Below the pieces are notes generated by a model. The model had not been told where the DNA came from, did not search any database, and saw nothing but the letters and a program-made list of their open reading frames with translations. Position numbers and translations under genes: made by a program. Shown here one piece after another: positions 1-6,102 of a DNA stretch of 11,368 nt; the first letter of the stretch is position 1; the number at the start of each line of letters is the position of its first letter. The DNA is taken from assembly GCA_014379045.1 (NCBI GenBank), contig JACMMK010000169.1, forward strand, positions 1 through 11,368, written 5' to 3'. Origin of the DNA: Burkholderiales bacterium (lineage in GTDB: Bacteria > Pseudomonadota > Gammaproteobacteria > Burkholderiales > CAIKXV01).

Positions 1-37
1 CCGCCGCTTCCGGCACGAACGCGTTCGCCCGGATCAT
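1..37 (-). CDS. Start of an unidentified gene, cut by the window edge
   Basis: On the minus strand an ATG at 37-35 overlaps the TGA stop of the Ldh-family gene (36-34) as ATGA, the usual sign of translational coupling. From it the frame stays open to the window edge and reads M-I-R-A-N-A-F-V-P-E-A-A. Twelve residues are too few to assign a family. The position suggests a further gene of the minus-strand transcript that begins with the Ldh-family oxidoreductase. No separate strong ribosome-binding site is visible, which agrees with coupling. A longer upstream gene in another frame is not excluded. Confidence 0.4.
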   Translation of the reverse strand, partial: MIRANAFVPEAA

Positions 38-1119
38 GCCCCGGCGTCGAACGGTCGCGCCGCGCTCGCGGGCAAGGCGACTTTCGCCTGTGCGCCTTCG
101 TCGATCAACGCCCGCGCCACGTCGCCCGTCACCGGAATGCCCGACCTGGCGCGTGCCGCAGCGGTGCGCGACTCGGGTTCGCCGGGGATCAGGATCTCGT
201 CGCAGTCCGCCGCCCGCGGTGCTGCCTTGGCGCGCTCGATCATCTCGTCCATGCGGTCGCGATACGCCTGCATCGGCATGAACAGGTCGGGGCGAATCGC
301 GATGAACAGATGTCCGACGTTCTGCGGTCCGGAAAAGTCGAAATACAGGCTCTTCACCTCGCCGCCGAACGCGGCCCCGGTGAGCACGCCGGAAAAGATA
401 TCCATCATGAACGCGATCGCCGAGCCCTTGACGCCACCGAAGGGCAGCAGCACGCCTTCGAATGCGGCTTGGGCATCGGTGGTCGGACGCCCTTCGTTGT
501 CGAGCGCGAGCCCCAGCGGTATCGGCTCGCCCCGACTCGCGGCGAGCCGGATCTTGCCGCGCGCGATCACCGTCATCGCCAGGTCGAGCACGTAATCGCC
601 GGGCCGGCCGCCAGGTGCACCGACCGCCAGCGGGGCCGCGCCGTGGAAGTTCGTGCGACCGCCCCAGGCCGGCATCGCCGGCGACGAATTGGTGAACGCC
701 ATCGACACCATGCCGGCGTCGATCGCCTGCATCACGTAGAGCGCGGCCATGCCGTAGTGGGTGCTGCGCCGGATGCCGACCATGCCGATCCCGAACTGCG
801 CGGCGATCTCGATTGCCTCGGCCATCGCGCGGTGCCCGACGACGAAACCGATGCCATCGTCGCCGTCGATCGCCGCCACCACCGCGGTCGGGTGGGTGAT
901 GGCGATGTTCGGGGTCGGATTGATCGCGCCTGCGCGCAACCGTTTGCAGTAGATCGGGATGCGTGCGACTCCGTGCGAGGCGAGCCCGCGCAGGTCGGCG
1001 GCGACCAGATCGCGCGCGACGGTCGCCGCATCCTCAGCCGGGAGTCGGTACGCCTTGAACACCTCGGTGCCGAATTGCACCAGCGCATCGGGTGCGAAAT
1101 AGTGGACGGGCTCGGCCAT
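34..1119 (-). CDS. Ldh-family (malate/L-lactate dehydrogenase-like) NAD(P)-dependent oxidoreductase
   Basis: This 361-residue cytoplasmic enzyme belongs to the LDH2/malate-lactate dehydrogenase family (YlbC/AllD/YbiC/ComC type), which oxidises 2-hydroxyacids to 2-oxoacids with NAD(P) through a non-Rossmann fold. Visible signatures are R-G-L-A-S-H-G-V-A-R at about 44-53, the S-T-H-Y-G segment at 119-123 with the probable catalytic His121, F-T-N-S-S-P at 142-147 in the cofactor region, A-R-G-K at 186-189 and the glycine-rich G-G-V-K-G segment from 228. Length is normal for the family. The frame is open back to 1245, but the ATG at 1119 is chosen because GAGGGAAA stands just upstream and the extra 42 residues are Arg-rich and unlike the family. 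It is divergent from the dehalogenase-like gene, with a 183-bp regulatory gap. Substrate cannot be read from sequence: a hydroxyacid such as glycolate or a malate/lactate-like acid is inferred from context. Confidence 0.9.
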   Translation of the reverse strand: MAEPVHYFAPDALVQFGTEVFKAYRLPAEDAATVARDLVAADLRGLASHGVARIPIYCKRLRAGAINPTPNIAITHPTAVVAAIDGDDGIGFVVGHRAMAEAIEIAAQFGIGMVGIRRSTHYGMAALYVMQAIDAGMVSMAFTNSSPAMPAWGGRTNFHGAAPLAVGAPGGRPGDYVLDLAMTVIARGKIRLAASRGEPIPLGLALDNEGRPTTDAQAAFEGVLLPFGGVKGSAIAFMMDIFSGVLTGAAFGGEVKSLYFDFSGPQNVGHLFIAIRPDLFMPMQAYRDRMDEMIERAKAAPRAADCDEILIPGEPESRTAAARARSGIPVTGDVARALIDEGAQAKVALPASAARPFDAGA

Positions 1120-1187
1120 CGGTTTCCCTCGGCGTCTGATGCAGGCTGTTTGCCGGGGTGATCCGCAAGCAAGACGACTCCGACGTG

Positions 1188-1233
1188 TCGCACGAGTTTG
1201 CATTTTCAGATCGATAAATGCAAACTCGTGCGA
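1188..1233. promoter_or_regulatory. Long inverted repeat in the divergent promoter region, likely operator
   Basis: The left arm TCGCACGAGTTTGCATTT (1188-1205) is exactly complementary to the right arm AAATGCAAACTCGTGCGA (1216-1233), with a 10-bp spacer (1206-1215). Eighteen matched base pairs by chance are very unlikely. The repeat sits between two divergent genes, about 70 bp from each start codon, and is AT-richer than the coding DNA around it. Arm centres are about 28 bp apart, close to three helical turns, which would suit two dimers or a tetramer on one DNA face. The regulator is not in this window. A hairpin in a leader RNA is the alternative, but the shared divergent position favours a protein-binding site. 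Confidence 0.7.
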
Positions 1234-1237
1234 AATA

Positions 1238-1265
1238 GAAAACAATCAGAAAACAATCTGAAAAC
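1238..1265. repeat. Phased 11-bp A-rich direct repeats upstream of the dehalogenase-like gene
   Basis: GAAAACAATC occurs at 1238-1247 and again at 1249-1258, and a third partial copy GAAAAC follows at 1260-1265, giving a period of 11 bp. The unit spacing matches one helical turn, so the A-tracts lie on one DNA face and could bend the DNA or form stacked recognition sites. An overlapping dyad TCAGA-N6-TCTGA lies at 1246-1261. The block sits between the long inverted repeat and the ribosome-binding site of the downstream gene. I could not place -35 and -10 boxes convincingly. Confidence 0.5.
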
Positions 1266-1302
1266 CCGAGTCGGTCGAGGTTCGGGGCGAGGAGGATCGA
1301 CG

Positions 1303-2181
1303 ATGTTCGAGGGCTTCACGCATACGCAGATCCAGACGAGCGATCCGGACTGTCGCATCAACCTGCGCCACGGCGGTAAAGGCCCGGCGGTACTGCTGTT
1401 GCACGGCAATCCGCTGACCCATGTCACCTGGCATCTGATCGCGCCGCGCCTCGCCGAGCGCTACACGGTGGTGTGCACCGATCTGCGCGGCTACGGCGAC
1501 AGCGACAAGCCGCGCGGTCTGCCCGATCACACGAACTATTCGTTCCGGCGGATGGCGCAGGATCAGGTCGACGTGATGAAGTCGCTCGGCTTCGACGAGT
1601 TCATGGTGGTCGGCCACGACCGCGGCGCGCGCACCGCGCACCGGATGGCGCTCGATCATCCAGACAAGGTGAAGAAGTTCGCCAGCATCGAGATCATCCC
1701 GACGCATTGGCAGCTCACGAACATGAAGTGGACCTATGCCGCGCACTCGTACCACTGGTTCTTCTTCGCACAGCCGTTCGATTTTCCGGAGAAACTGCTC
1801 GAGGGCAAGGAGGAGTACTACATCCGCCGCAAGTTCGCGAAGCAGGGCGAGGGCAAGTTCAGCGCCGAGACCATGGCCGAGTACGTCCGCTGCTGTACGC
1901 CCGAACATATCCACGGCATGTCCGAGGACTACCGCGCGACGCTGTCGGTCGACTTCCCGATGGATGTCGTCGACTGGGAAGCCGGCAAGCGCGTGACCTG
2001 CCCGACGCTGGTGATGTGGGCCGAGAAGAGCCATACACAGCGCGAATTCAGCGCCGTCGATGCGTGGCCGCATTACGCCACCGACATCCGGGGCTTCCAC
2101 AAACTCTCGTGTGCGCACTACCCGATGGAGGAGGCGCCCGAAGAAACCTACAAGCTGCTCGCCGACTTCCTGGACGCTTGA
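1303..2181 (+). CDS. Fluoroacetate/haloacetate dehalogenase-type alpha/beta hydrolase
   Basis: This 292-residue cytoplasmic alpha/beta hydrolase resembles fluoroacetate dehalogenase (EC 3.8.1.3), which replaces the halogen of a haloacetate by hydroxyl through an ester on a catalytic Asp. Seen in the sequence: H-G-N-P (34-37) at the oxyanion loop; nucleophile Asp106 in G-H-D-R-G-A-R with Arg107 and Arg110, the pair that clamps the carboxylate; His151-Trp152 and Tyr210, matching the halide-pocket residues; and His272 as the general base. These line up with Asp104, Arg105, Arg108, His149, Trp150, Tyr212 and His271 of the Burkholderia FA1 enzyme as I recall it. The acid partner, Asp128 there, is Glu130 here, and the loop H-G-F-P has become H-G-N-P. 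The start at 1303 follows a strong GAGGAGGA site (1289-1296); the frame is open from 1198, across the inverted repeat. It is the first gene of the plus-strand run. The family is well supported, but a haloacetate substrate is an inference. Confidence 0.85.
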   Translation: MFEGFTHTQIQTSDPDCRINLRHGGKGPAVLLLHGNPLTHVTWHLIAPRLAERYTVVCTDLRGYGDSDKPRGLPDHTNYSFRRMAQDQVDVMKSLGFDEFMVVGHDRGARTAHRMALDHPDKVKKFASIEIIPTHWQLTNMKWTYAAHSYHWFFFAQPFDFPEKLLEGKEEYYIRRKFAKQGEGKFSAETMAEYVRCCTPEHIHGMSEDYRATLSVDFPMDVVDWEAGKRVTCPTLVMWAEKSHTQREFSAVDAWPHYATDIRGFHKLSCAHYPMEEAPEETYKLLADFLDA

Positions 2182-2182
2182 G

Positions 2183-3184
2183 ATGAAGCGTTCGCTGCGA
2201 AGCGTAACGGTGATCGCGCTGTGCGTCGCCGCCACAGCGCAGGTGTCGGGGCACGCGTCGGCGCAGGCCACGGGGTCACCCGGCAATTACCCGTCGCGTC
2301 CGGTGCGCGTGATCGTGCCGTTCGCACCCGGCGCCGCCTCCGACCTCACCGGTCGGCTGGTCGCGCAGAAACTGTCGGAAGGGTTCGGGCAGACGTTCAT
2401 CGTCGACAACCGTCCTGGCGCGGGCGGCAACATCGGTCACGAACTCGCCGCGCGTGCGCCGGCCGATGGCTACTCGCTCGTGCTCGCGAACGAATCGCTG
2501 GCGATCAACGCGTCGCTCAGCCGCAAGCTCGCGTTCGATACCGAGCGCGACTTCGCGGCGATCAGCCTGGTGGTGATCAACCCCCGAATCTTCGTGGCAG
2601 TGGCGGGTTCGCCGTTCGATTCGATCAAGGACCTCGTCGCCGCCGCGCGCGCGAAGCCAGGCAGCGTGCGCTTCGGCTCATCGGGTATCGGCACCGGGCC
2701 GCACCTCGCCGGCGCATTGCTCGCCGGCATGGCGAAGGTCGAGATGATTCACGTGCCGTACAAGGGGGCCGCGCCGGCGCTCGCCGATGTGCTCGGTGGG
2801 CAGATCGAGGTCGTCGCCTCGACGATCCTCTCGGCGCTGCCGATGATCCAGGCCGGAAAGTTGAAGCCGCTCGCCGTCACCTCGCCGCGTCGCTCCTCGG
2901 CGCTGCCCTCGGTACCGACGGTCGCGGAGAATGCGGTGCCCGGATTCGAAGCGACCTCGTGGCTGATGTTGTTGGCGCCCGCGAAGACGCCGCGCGCAGT
3001 CGTCGATCAGTTGCACCGGCAGACCGCGCGTTTCCTCGAGGCGCCCGATGTGCGCAAGCGCATTGCTGCCGACGGCGGCGAGCCGGTCGGGACTTCGCCT
3101 GTGGAGGCCACGGCGTATCTGAAGGCCGAGATCGCCCGGTGGGGTCGCGTGATCCGCGAGGCGGGCGTACAACCCGAGTCGTGA
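2183..3184 (+). CDS. Bug/TctC-family periplasmic solute-binding protein 1
   Basis: This 333-residue protein is a tripartite tricarboxylate transporter (TTT) receptor of the Bug family, which binds small carboxylates in the periplasm. It has a Sec signal peptide: basic start M-K-R-S-L-R-S, a hydrophobic stretch, and probable cleavage near A-S-A-Q at about residues 26-28. Family signatures are Y-P-S-R-P-V-R at 36-42, V-P-F-A-P-G from 45, D-N-R-P-G-A-G-G-N at 75-83, A-D-G-Y at 94-97 and H-V-P-Y-K-G-A-A-P at 190-198. The usual P-G-G-x-x-D ligand loop reads P-G-A-A-S-D (49-54), losing the first conserved glycine after P-G. The ATG stands one base after the dehalogenase stop with no clear ribosome-binding site, so coupled translation is likely. 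The gene overlaps the SDR gene by four bases. The ligand is unknown. An uptake role for the dehalogenase substrate is an inference from the adjacency. Confidence 0.93.
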   Translation: MKRSLRSVTVIALCVAATAQVSGHASAQATGSPGNYPSRPVRVIVPFAPGAASDLTGRLVAQKLSEGFGQTFIVDNRPGAGGNIGHELAARAPADGYSLVLANESLAINASLSRKLAFDTERDFAAISLVVINPRIFVAVAGSPFDSIKDLVAAARAKPGSVRFGSSGIGTGPHLAGALLAGMAKVEMIHVPYKGAAPALADVLGGQIEVVASTILSALPMIQAGKLKPLAVTSPRRSSALPSVPTVAENAVPGFEATSWLMLLAPAKTPRAVVDQLHRQTARFLEAPDVRKRIAADGGEPVGTSPVEATAYLKAEIARWGRVIREAGVQPES

Positions 3185-4029
3185 GCCTCCAGCCCCTGCC
3201 GAAAGCGCACACCGTCGCCGCCTCGCGGGTGTTGATCACCGGGGCCGCAGGCGGCATCGGGCGCTGCCTGCACCGTGCCTTGACCGGCCGTTATGCGCGG
3301 CTGCGCCTCGCAGATCGCGCACCAGTCGAGGCGATGGGCGCGAACGAGGAGACCTTGCTCGGTGACCTCGCCGACCCGGCGCTCGCGGCCGAGGCGGTGC
3401 GCGATATCGACTGCGTCGTGCATTTTGCGGGCGTGCCGCGCGAGGCGCCGTGGGATGCGATCCTGCCCAACAACATCGTCGCCACGGTCGCGCTGTTCGA
3501 AGCCGCGCGCGCAGCCGGCGTCCGGCGCATCGTGTTCGCGAGTTCGAATCACGCGATCGGCTTCAACCGTGCCGACGCGTACGTCGGCATCGACGAACCG
3601 GTGCGTCCCGATTCCCGCTACGGTGTATCGAAGGTGTTCGGCGAAGCGCTGGCACGCCTGTTCGTCGACAAGTACGCGATGTCGGTGGCGTGCTTGCGCA
3701 TCGGTTCGTTTCGCGAGCGTCCTGAAGATGCGCGCCAGCTCGCGACGTGGATCAGTCCGCGCGACATGGCCGAGCTCGTGCGCTGTGCGATCGAAGCGCC
3801 CGACTACGGCTTCGCGGTGGTCTACGGCATCTCGGCGAATACCCGCGCGCGCTGGACGAGCCCCGACGCCGCGCGCATCGGTTATGTGCCGCGCGACGAC
3901 GCCGAGCAGTATGCGGCCGAAATCGCGCACATCGTGCCGCCGCCGCAGGATCCCGCCGCGCGCTTTCACGGGGGCGCGTTCTGTGGGCTCGAGCATGTCG
4001 ATCCACCCGAAGGAGGAGCGTCGCGATGA
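3181..4029 (+). CDS. NAD-dependent extended SDR, uronate dehydrogenase-like
   Basis: This 282-residue protein is a short-chain dehydrogenase/epimerase-type Rossmann enzyme. It closely recalls bacterial uronate dehydrogenase (EC 1.1.1.203), which oxidises glucuronate or galacturonate to an aldarolactone. Visible features are G-A-A-G-G-I-G (21-27) for NAD, Asp45 for the adenosine ribose, D-L at 62-63, A-S-S-N-H-A-I-G (120-127) with the catalytic Ser, and Y-G-V-S-K (147-151) with the Tyr/Lys pair. The R-I-G-S segment after strand 6 and the late R-F-H-G-G-x-F ending also match that subfamily. The GTG start at 3181 overlaps the previous stop as GTGA. No better start precedes the nucleotide-binding motif, though a GTG at 3229 lies directly at it. 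The stop overlaps the next ATG as ATGA. Substrate is uncertain: a sugar acid is the family expectation, while the neighbours point to small hydroxyacids. Confidence 0.82.
   Translation: MSLQPLPKAHTVAASRVLITGAAGGIGRCLHRALTGRYARLRLADRAPVEAMGANEETLLGDLADPALAAEAVRDIDCVVHFAGVPREAPWDAILPNNIVATVALFEAARAAGVRRIVFASSNHAIGFNRADAYVGIDEPVRPDSRYGVSKVFGEALARLFVDKYAMSVACLRIGSFRERPEDARQLATWISPRDMAELVRCAIEAPDYGFAVVYGISANTRARWTSPDAARIGYVPRDDAEQYAAEIAHIVPPPQDPAARFHGGAFCGLEHVDPPEGGASR
4010..4016 (+). promoter_or_regulatory. Ribosome-binding site that fixes the start of Bug protein 2
   Basis: AAGGAGG lies nine bases before the ATG at 4026, inside the last codons of the SDR gene. It is the strongest Shine-Dalgarno match in the run and selects this ATG over the upstream in-frame alternatives, which would read through the SDR coding region. 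Confidence 0.7.
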
Positions 4030-5024
4030 AACGCCCGAAATCCTGCAAGCGCCTGGCCGCACCCTTCGTTTCGCTGGTGGGGTCGTCGTTGCTGTGCGCA
4101 GGGGTTGTGCAGGCGCAGCCCGCCTTCCCCAGCCAGCCGATCCGCATCATCGTACCGTTCCCGGCGGGGGGCGGCACCGACCTTACTGCGCGCCTCGTCG
4201 CCGAGCCGATGCGCCAGGCGCTCGGCGTGTCGATCGTCGTCGAGAATCGCGCCGGCGCGAGCGGCATGATCGGCACCGCCGCCGTGGCCAAGGCGAAGCC
4301 CGACGGGTACACGCTGCTGGTGAACTCGGGCGAGGTCGCGGTCAATCCGCATCTGTACAAACCGATGAGCTACGACTGGGAAACCGACCTGACGCCGGTG
4401 ACGCTGCTGGTTCGGGTGCCCAATGTGCTCGCGGTGAATCCAGACGTCCCCGCGAAGACGGTCGCCGAGCTGATCGCGTATGCGAAGGAGCATCCGGGCA
4501 AGCTCACGTTCTCGTCGAGCGGCGTCGGCAACCCGCAGCAGTTGACCGGCGAGCTGTTCAACAAGATGGCCGGCGTGCGCATCGTGCATGTCCCGTACAA
4601 GGGCGCGGCGCCGCAGATCGCCGATGTCGTCGGCAAGCACATCACGATGACCTTCGTCAGTATCGGTGCGGCATTGCCGTTCATCGAAGGCGGGCGGATG
4701 CGTGCGCTGGGGGTGACCTCGAGCACGCGCGTGTCGGCGCTGCCGAACGTGCCCCCGCTCGCCGACACGCCTGCACTCGCCGGCTTCGAGGTGGTGAATT
4801 TCTTCGGCATGCTCGCACCGGCAGGTACGCCCGCCGCACAGATCAAGACGATCCATGCTGCGGCCGTGCAGGCGCTGCGGGTGCCCGATGTGGCTGGCAA
4901 GCTGCGCGACTCGGGTTTCGAACCCTCACCGATGAGTCCCGACCAGTTCCGCGAGTTCATCCGTGCCGAATCGGCCAAGTTCGGTCGCATCATCGTCGAG
5001 GCGAACGTGAAGATCGAGCAGTAA
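4026..5024 (+). CDS. Bug/TctC-family periplasmic solute-binding protein 2
   Basis: This 332-residue Bug receptor has a signal peptide rich in Lys/Arg (M-K-R-P-K-S-C-K-R) and a hydrophobic core, with probable cleavage at V-Q-A before Gln31. A Cys at 24 follows L-L rather than a proper lipobox, so a lipoprotein is unlikely. Family motifs are V-P-F-P-A-G-G-G-T-D (43-52), E-N-R-A-G-A-S-G, P-D-G-Y, the S-S-S-G-V-G-N-P-Q-Q-L-T segment facing the ligand, and H-V-P-Y-K-G-A-A-P. The ligand loop P-A-G-G-G-T-D is of the common type, unlike the altered loop of Bug protein 1. The ATG overlaps the SDR stop by four bases. A 32-bp gap separates it from Bug protein 3. The protein should deliver a carboxylate to a TctAB-type permease, but no tctA or tctB is present here, so the partner is elsewhere or the protein acts in sensing. 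Confidence 0.93.
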   Translation: MKRPKSCKRLAAPFVSLVGSSLLCAGVVQAQPAFPSQPIRIIVPFPAGGGTDLTARLVAEPMRQALGVSIVVENRAGASGMIGTAAVAKAKPDGYTLLVNSGEVAVNPHLYKPMSYDWETDLTPVTLLVRVPNVLAVNPDVPAKTVAELIAYAKEHPGKLTFSSSGVGNPQQLTGELFNKMAGVRIVHVPYKGAAPQIADVVGKHITMTFVSIGAALPFIEGGRMRALGVTSSTRVSALPNVPPLADTPALAGFEVVNFFGMLAPAGTPAAQIKTIHAAAVQALRVPDVAGKLRDSGFEPSPMSPDQFREFIRAESAKFGRIIVEANVKIEQ

Positions 5025-5056
5025 CGACGCAGCCGATAACGCCAGGGAGAAGGTCA

Positions 5057-6049
5057 ATGGATCACGCATCACGCTCGACCCGTGTCGTGTGCGGCGTCAC
5101 GCTCGGCATCTGCTTCAGTGCCATCGCCGCGTCCGTATTCGCGCAGGCACCGCCGTATCCGGCCAAGCCGGTACGCTTCCTCGTAGGCTTCGCGCCCGGC
5201 GGCGGCACCGACATCATGGCGCGCACCGTCGCTGTCCGACTCGCCGACGCACTCGGCCAGCAGGTGATCGTCGAGAACCGTCCCGGCGCCAATGCGAACC
5301 TGGCAGCCGAGCTCGCTGCGAAGGCGGCACCCGACGGCTACACGGTGCTGTTCATCTCGGTGTCGCATGCGGTCAGCAAATCGCTATACCGCGGGCTCAA
5401 GTACGATCTCGAGCGGGACTTCACGCCGCTGGTGGCGATCGGTTCGGTGCCGCAGGCGGTCGTCGTGCATCCGTCGTTGCCGGTCAAGAATCTGAAGGAA
5501 CTGATCGCGCTGGCGAAGAAGCGCCCGGGCGAGATCACCTATGCGTCCTCGGGCAGCGGCAGCCCGGAGCACCTCGCCGCCGAGATGTTCAGTCTGATGG
5601 CGGGCGTGAAGATGATCCATATCCCGTACAAGGGCGGGTCCGCGTCGGCGATCGACATCGTCGCGGGGCAGGTCGCAGTCGGCTTCAACACGATGCCGGT
5701 CGCGTTGCCGCACATCCAGTCGGGGCGCATGCGCGTGTTGGCAACGACCGAAGAGAGCCGCGCCGGTGTGCTGCCCGACGTGCCGACAGTTGCCGAAGCA
5801 GGCGTTCCGGGTTACGCCGCGGCAACCTGGTACGGCGCGATGTTGCCGACCGGCACGCCGCGCGAAATCGTGCAGCGACTGAACGCGGACATCAACAAGG
5901 TGTTGCTGCTGACCGAGGTGCGCGAGCGACTGCTGAGCCTTGGTGCGGTGACGCTCGGCGGCACGCCCGAGAGCTTCGGCAAGCTCATCGCGACCGACAT
6001 CGCCAAATTCGCACGCGTGGTGAAGGCCGCCAACATGCAGGTCGAATGA
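5057..6049 (+). CDS. Bug/TctC-family periplasmic solute-binding protein 3
   Basis: This 330-residue Bug receptor has a signal peptide with probable cleavage after S-V-F-A (residue 29). Mature-domain motifs are Y-P-A-K-P-V-R (34-40), G-F-A-P-G-G-G-T-D (44-52), E-N-R-P-G-A-N-A-N-L-A (73-83), P-D-G-Y and H-I-P-Y-K-G-G-S-A. Two spots differ from the common pattern: the first strand reads L-V-G-F where V-P-F is usual, and the N-R-P-G-A-G-G-N loop has become N-R-P-G-A-N-A-N. Both flank the ligand cleft in known Bug structures, so a ligand unlike that of its neighbours is likely. AGGGAGAAGG (5044-5053) just before the ATG decides the start, although the frame is open far upstream. It sits between two other Bug genes on the same strand with short gaps, which supports cotranscription. 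Confidence 0.93.
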   Translation: MDHASRSTRVVCGVTLGICFSAIAASVFAQAPPYPAKPVRFLVGFAPGGGTDIMARTVAVRLADALGQQVIVENRPGANANLAAELAAKAAPDGYTVLFISVSHAVSKSLYRGLKYDLERDFTPLVAIGSVPQAVVVHPSLPVKNLKELIALAKKRPGEITYASSGSGSPEHLAAEMFSLMAGVKMIHIPYKGGSASAIDIVAGQVAVGFNTMPVALPHIQSGRMRVLATTEESRAGVLPDVPTVAEAGVPGYAAATWYGAMLPTGTPREIVQRLNADINKVLLLTEVRERLLSLGAVTLGGTPESFGKLIATDIAKFARVVKAANMQVE

Positions 6050-6102
6050 CCGCGATGGCGACAAGACGCCGGGATCGCGATCGCGCTGGAGGAGTCCGGA
6101 AC

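Noticed and set aside
310..1161. Long plus-strand open frame opposite the Ldh-family gene
   Set aside because: Its translation is His/Arg/Asp-rich with no domain, and the minus-strand frame encodes a full, recognisable enzyme with a ribosome-binding site.
1246..2286. 346-codon minus-strand frame opposite the dehalogenase-like gene
   Set aside because: Shadow frame of high-GC codons; the plus strand carries every active-site motif of the hydrolase family.
3007..4062. 351-codon minus-strand frame opposite the SDR gene
   Set aside because: Arg/His-rich shadow with no recognisable motif, while the plus strand has the complete Rossmann and YxxxK signatures.
4083..4120. Lipoprotein signal in Bug protein 2 (Cys24)
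   Set aside because: The residues before the Cys are S-L-L, which does not fit a lipobox, whereas V-Q-A before Gln31 is a good signal peptidase I site.
6073..6084. GATCGCGATC palindrome between Bug genes 3 and 4
   Set aside because: Short GATCGC words are common in high-GC DNA; nothing links this one to regulation.
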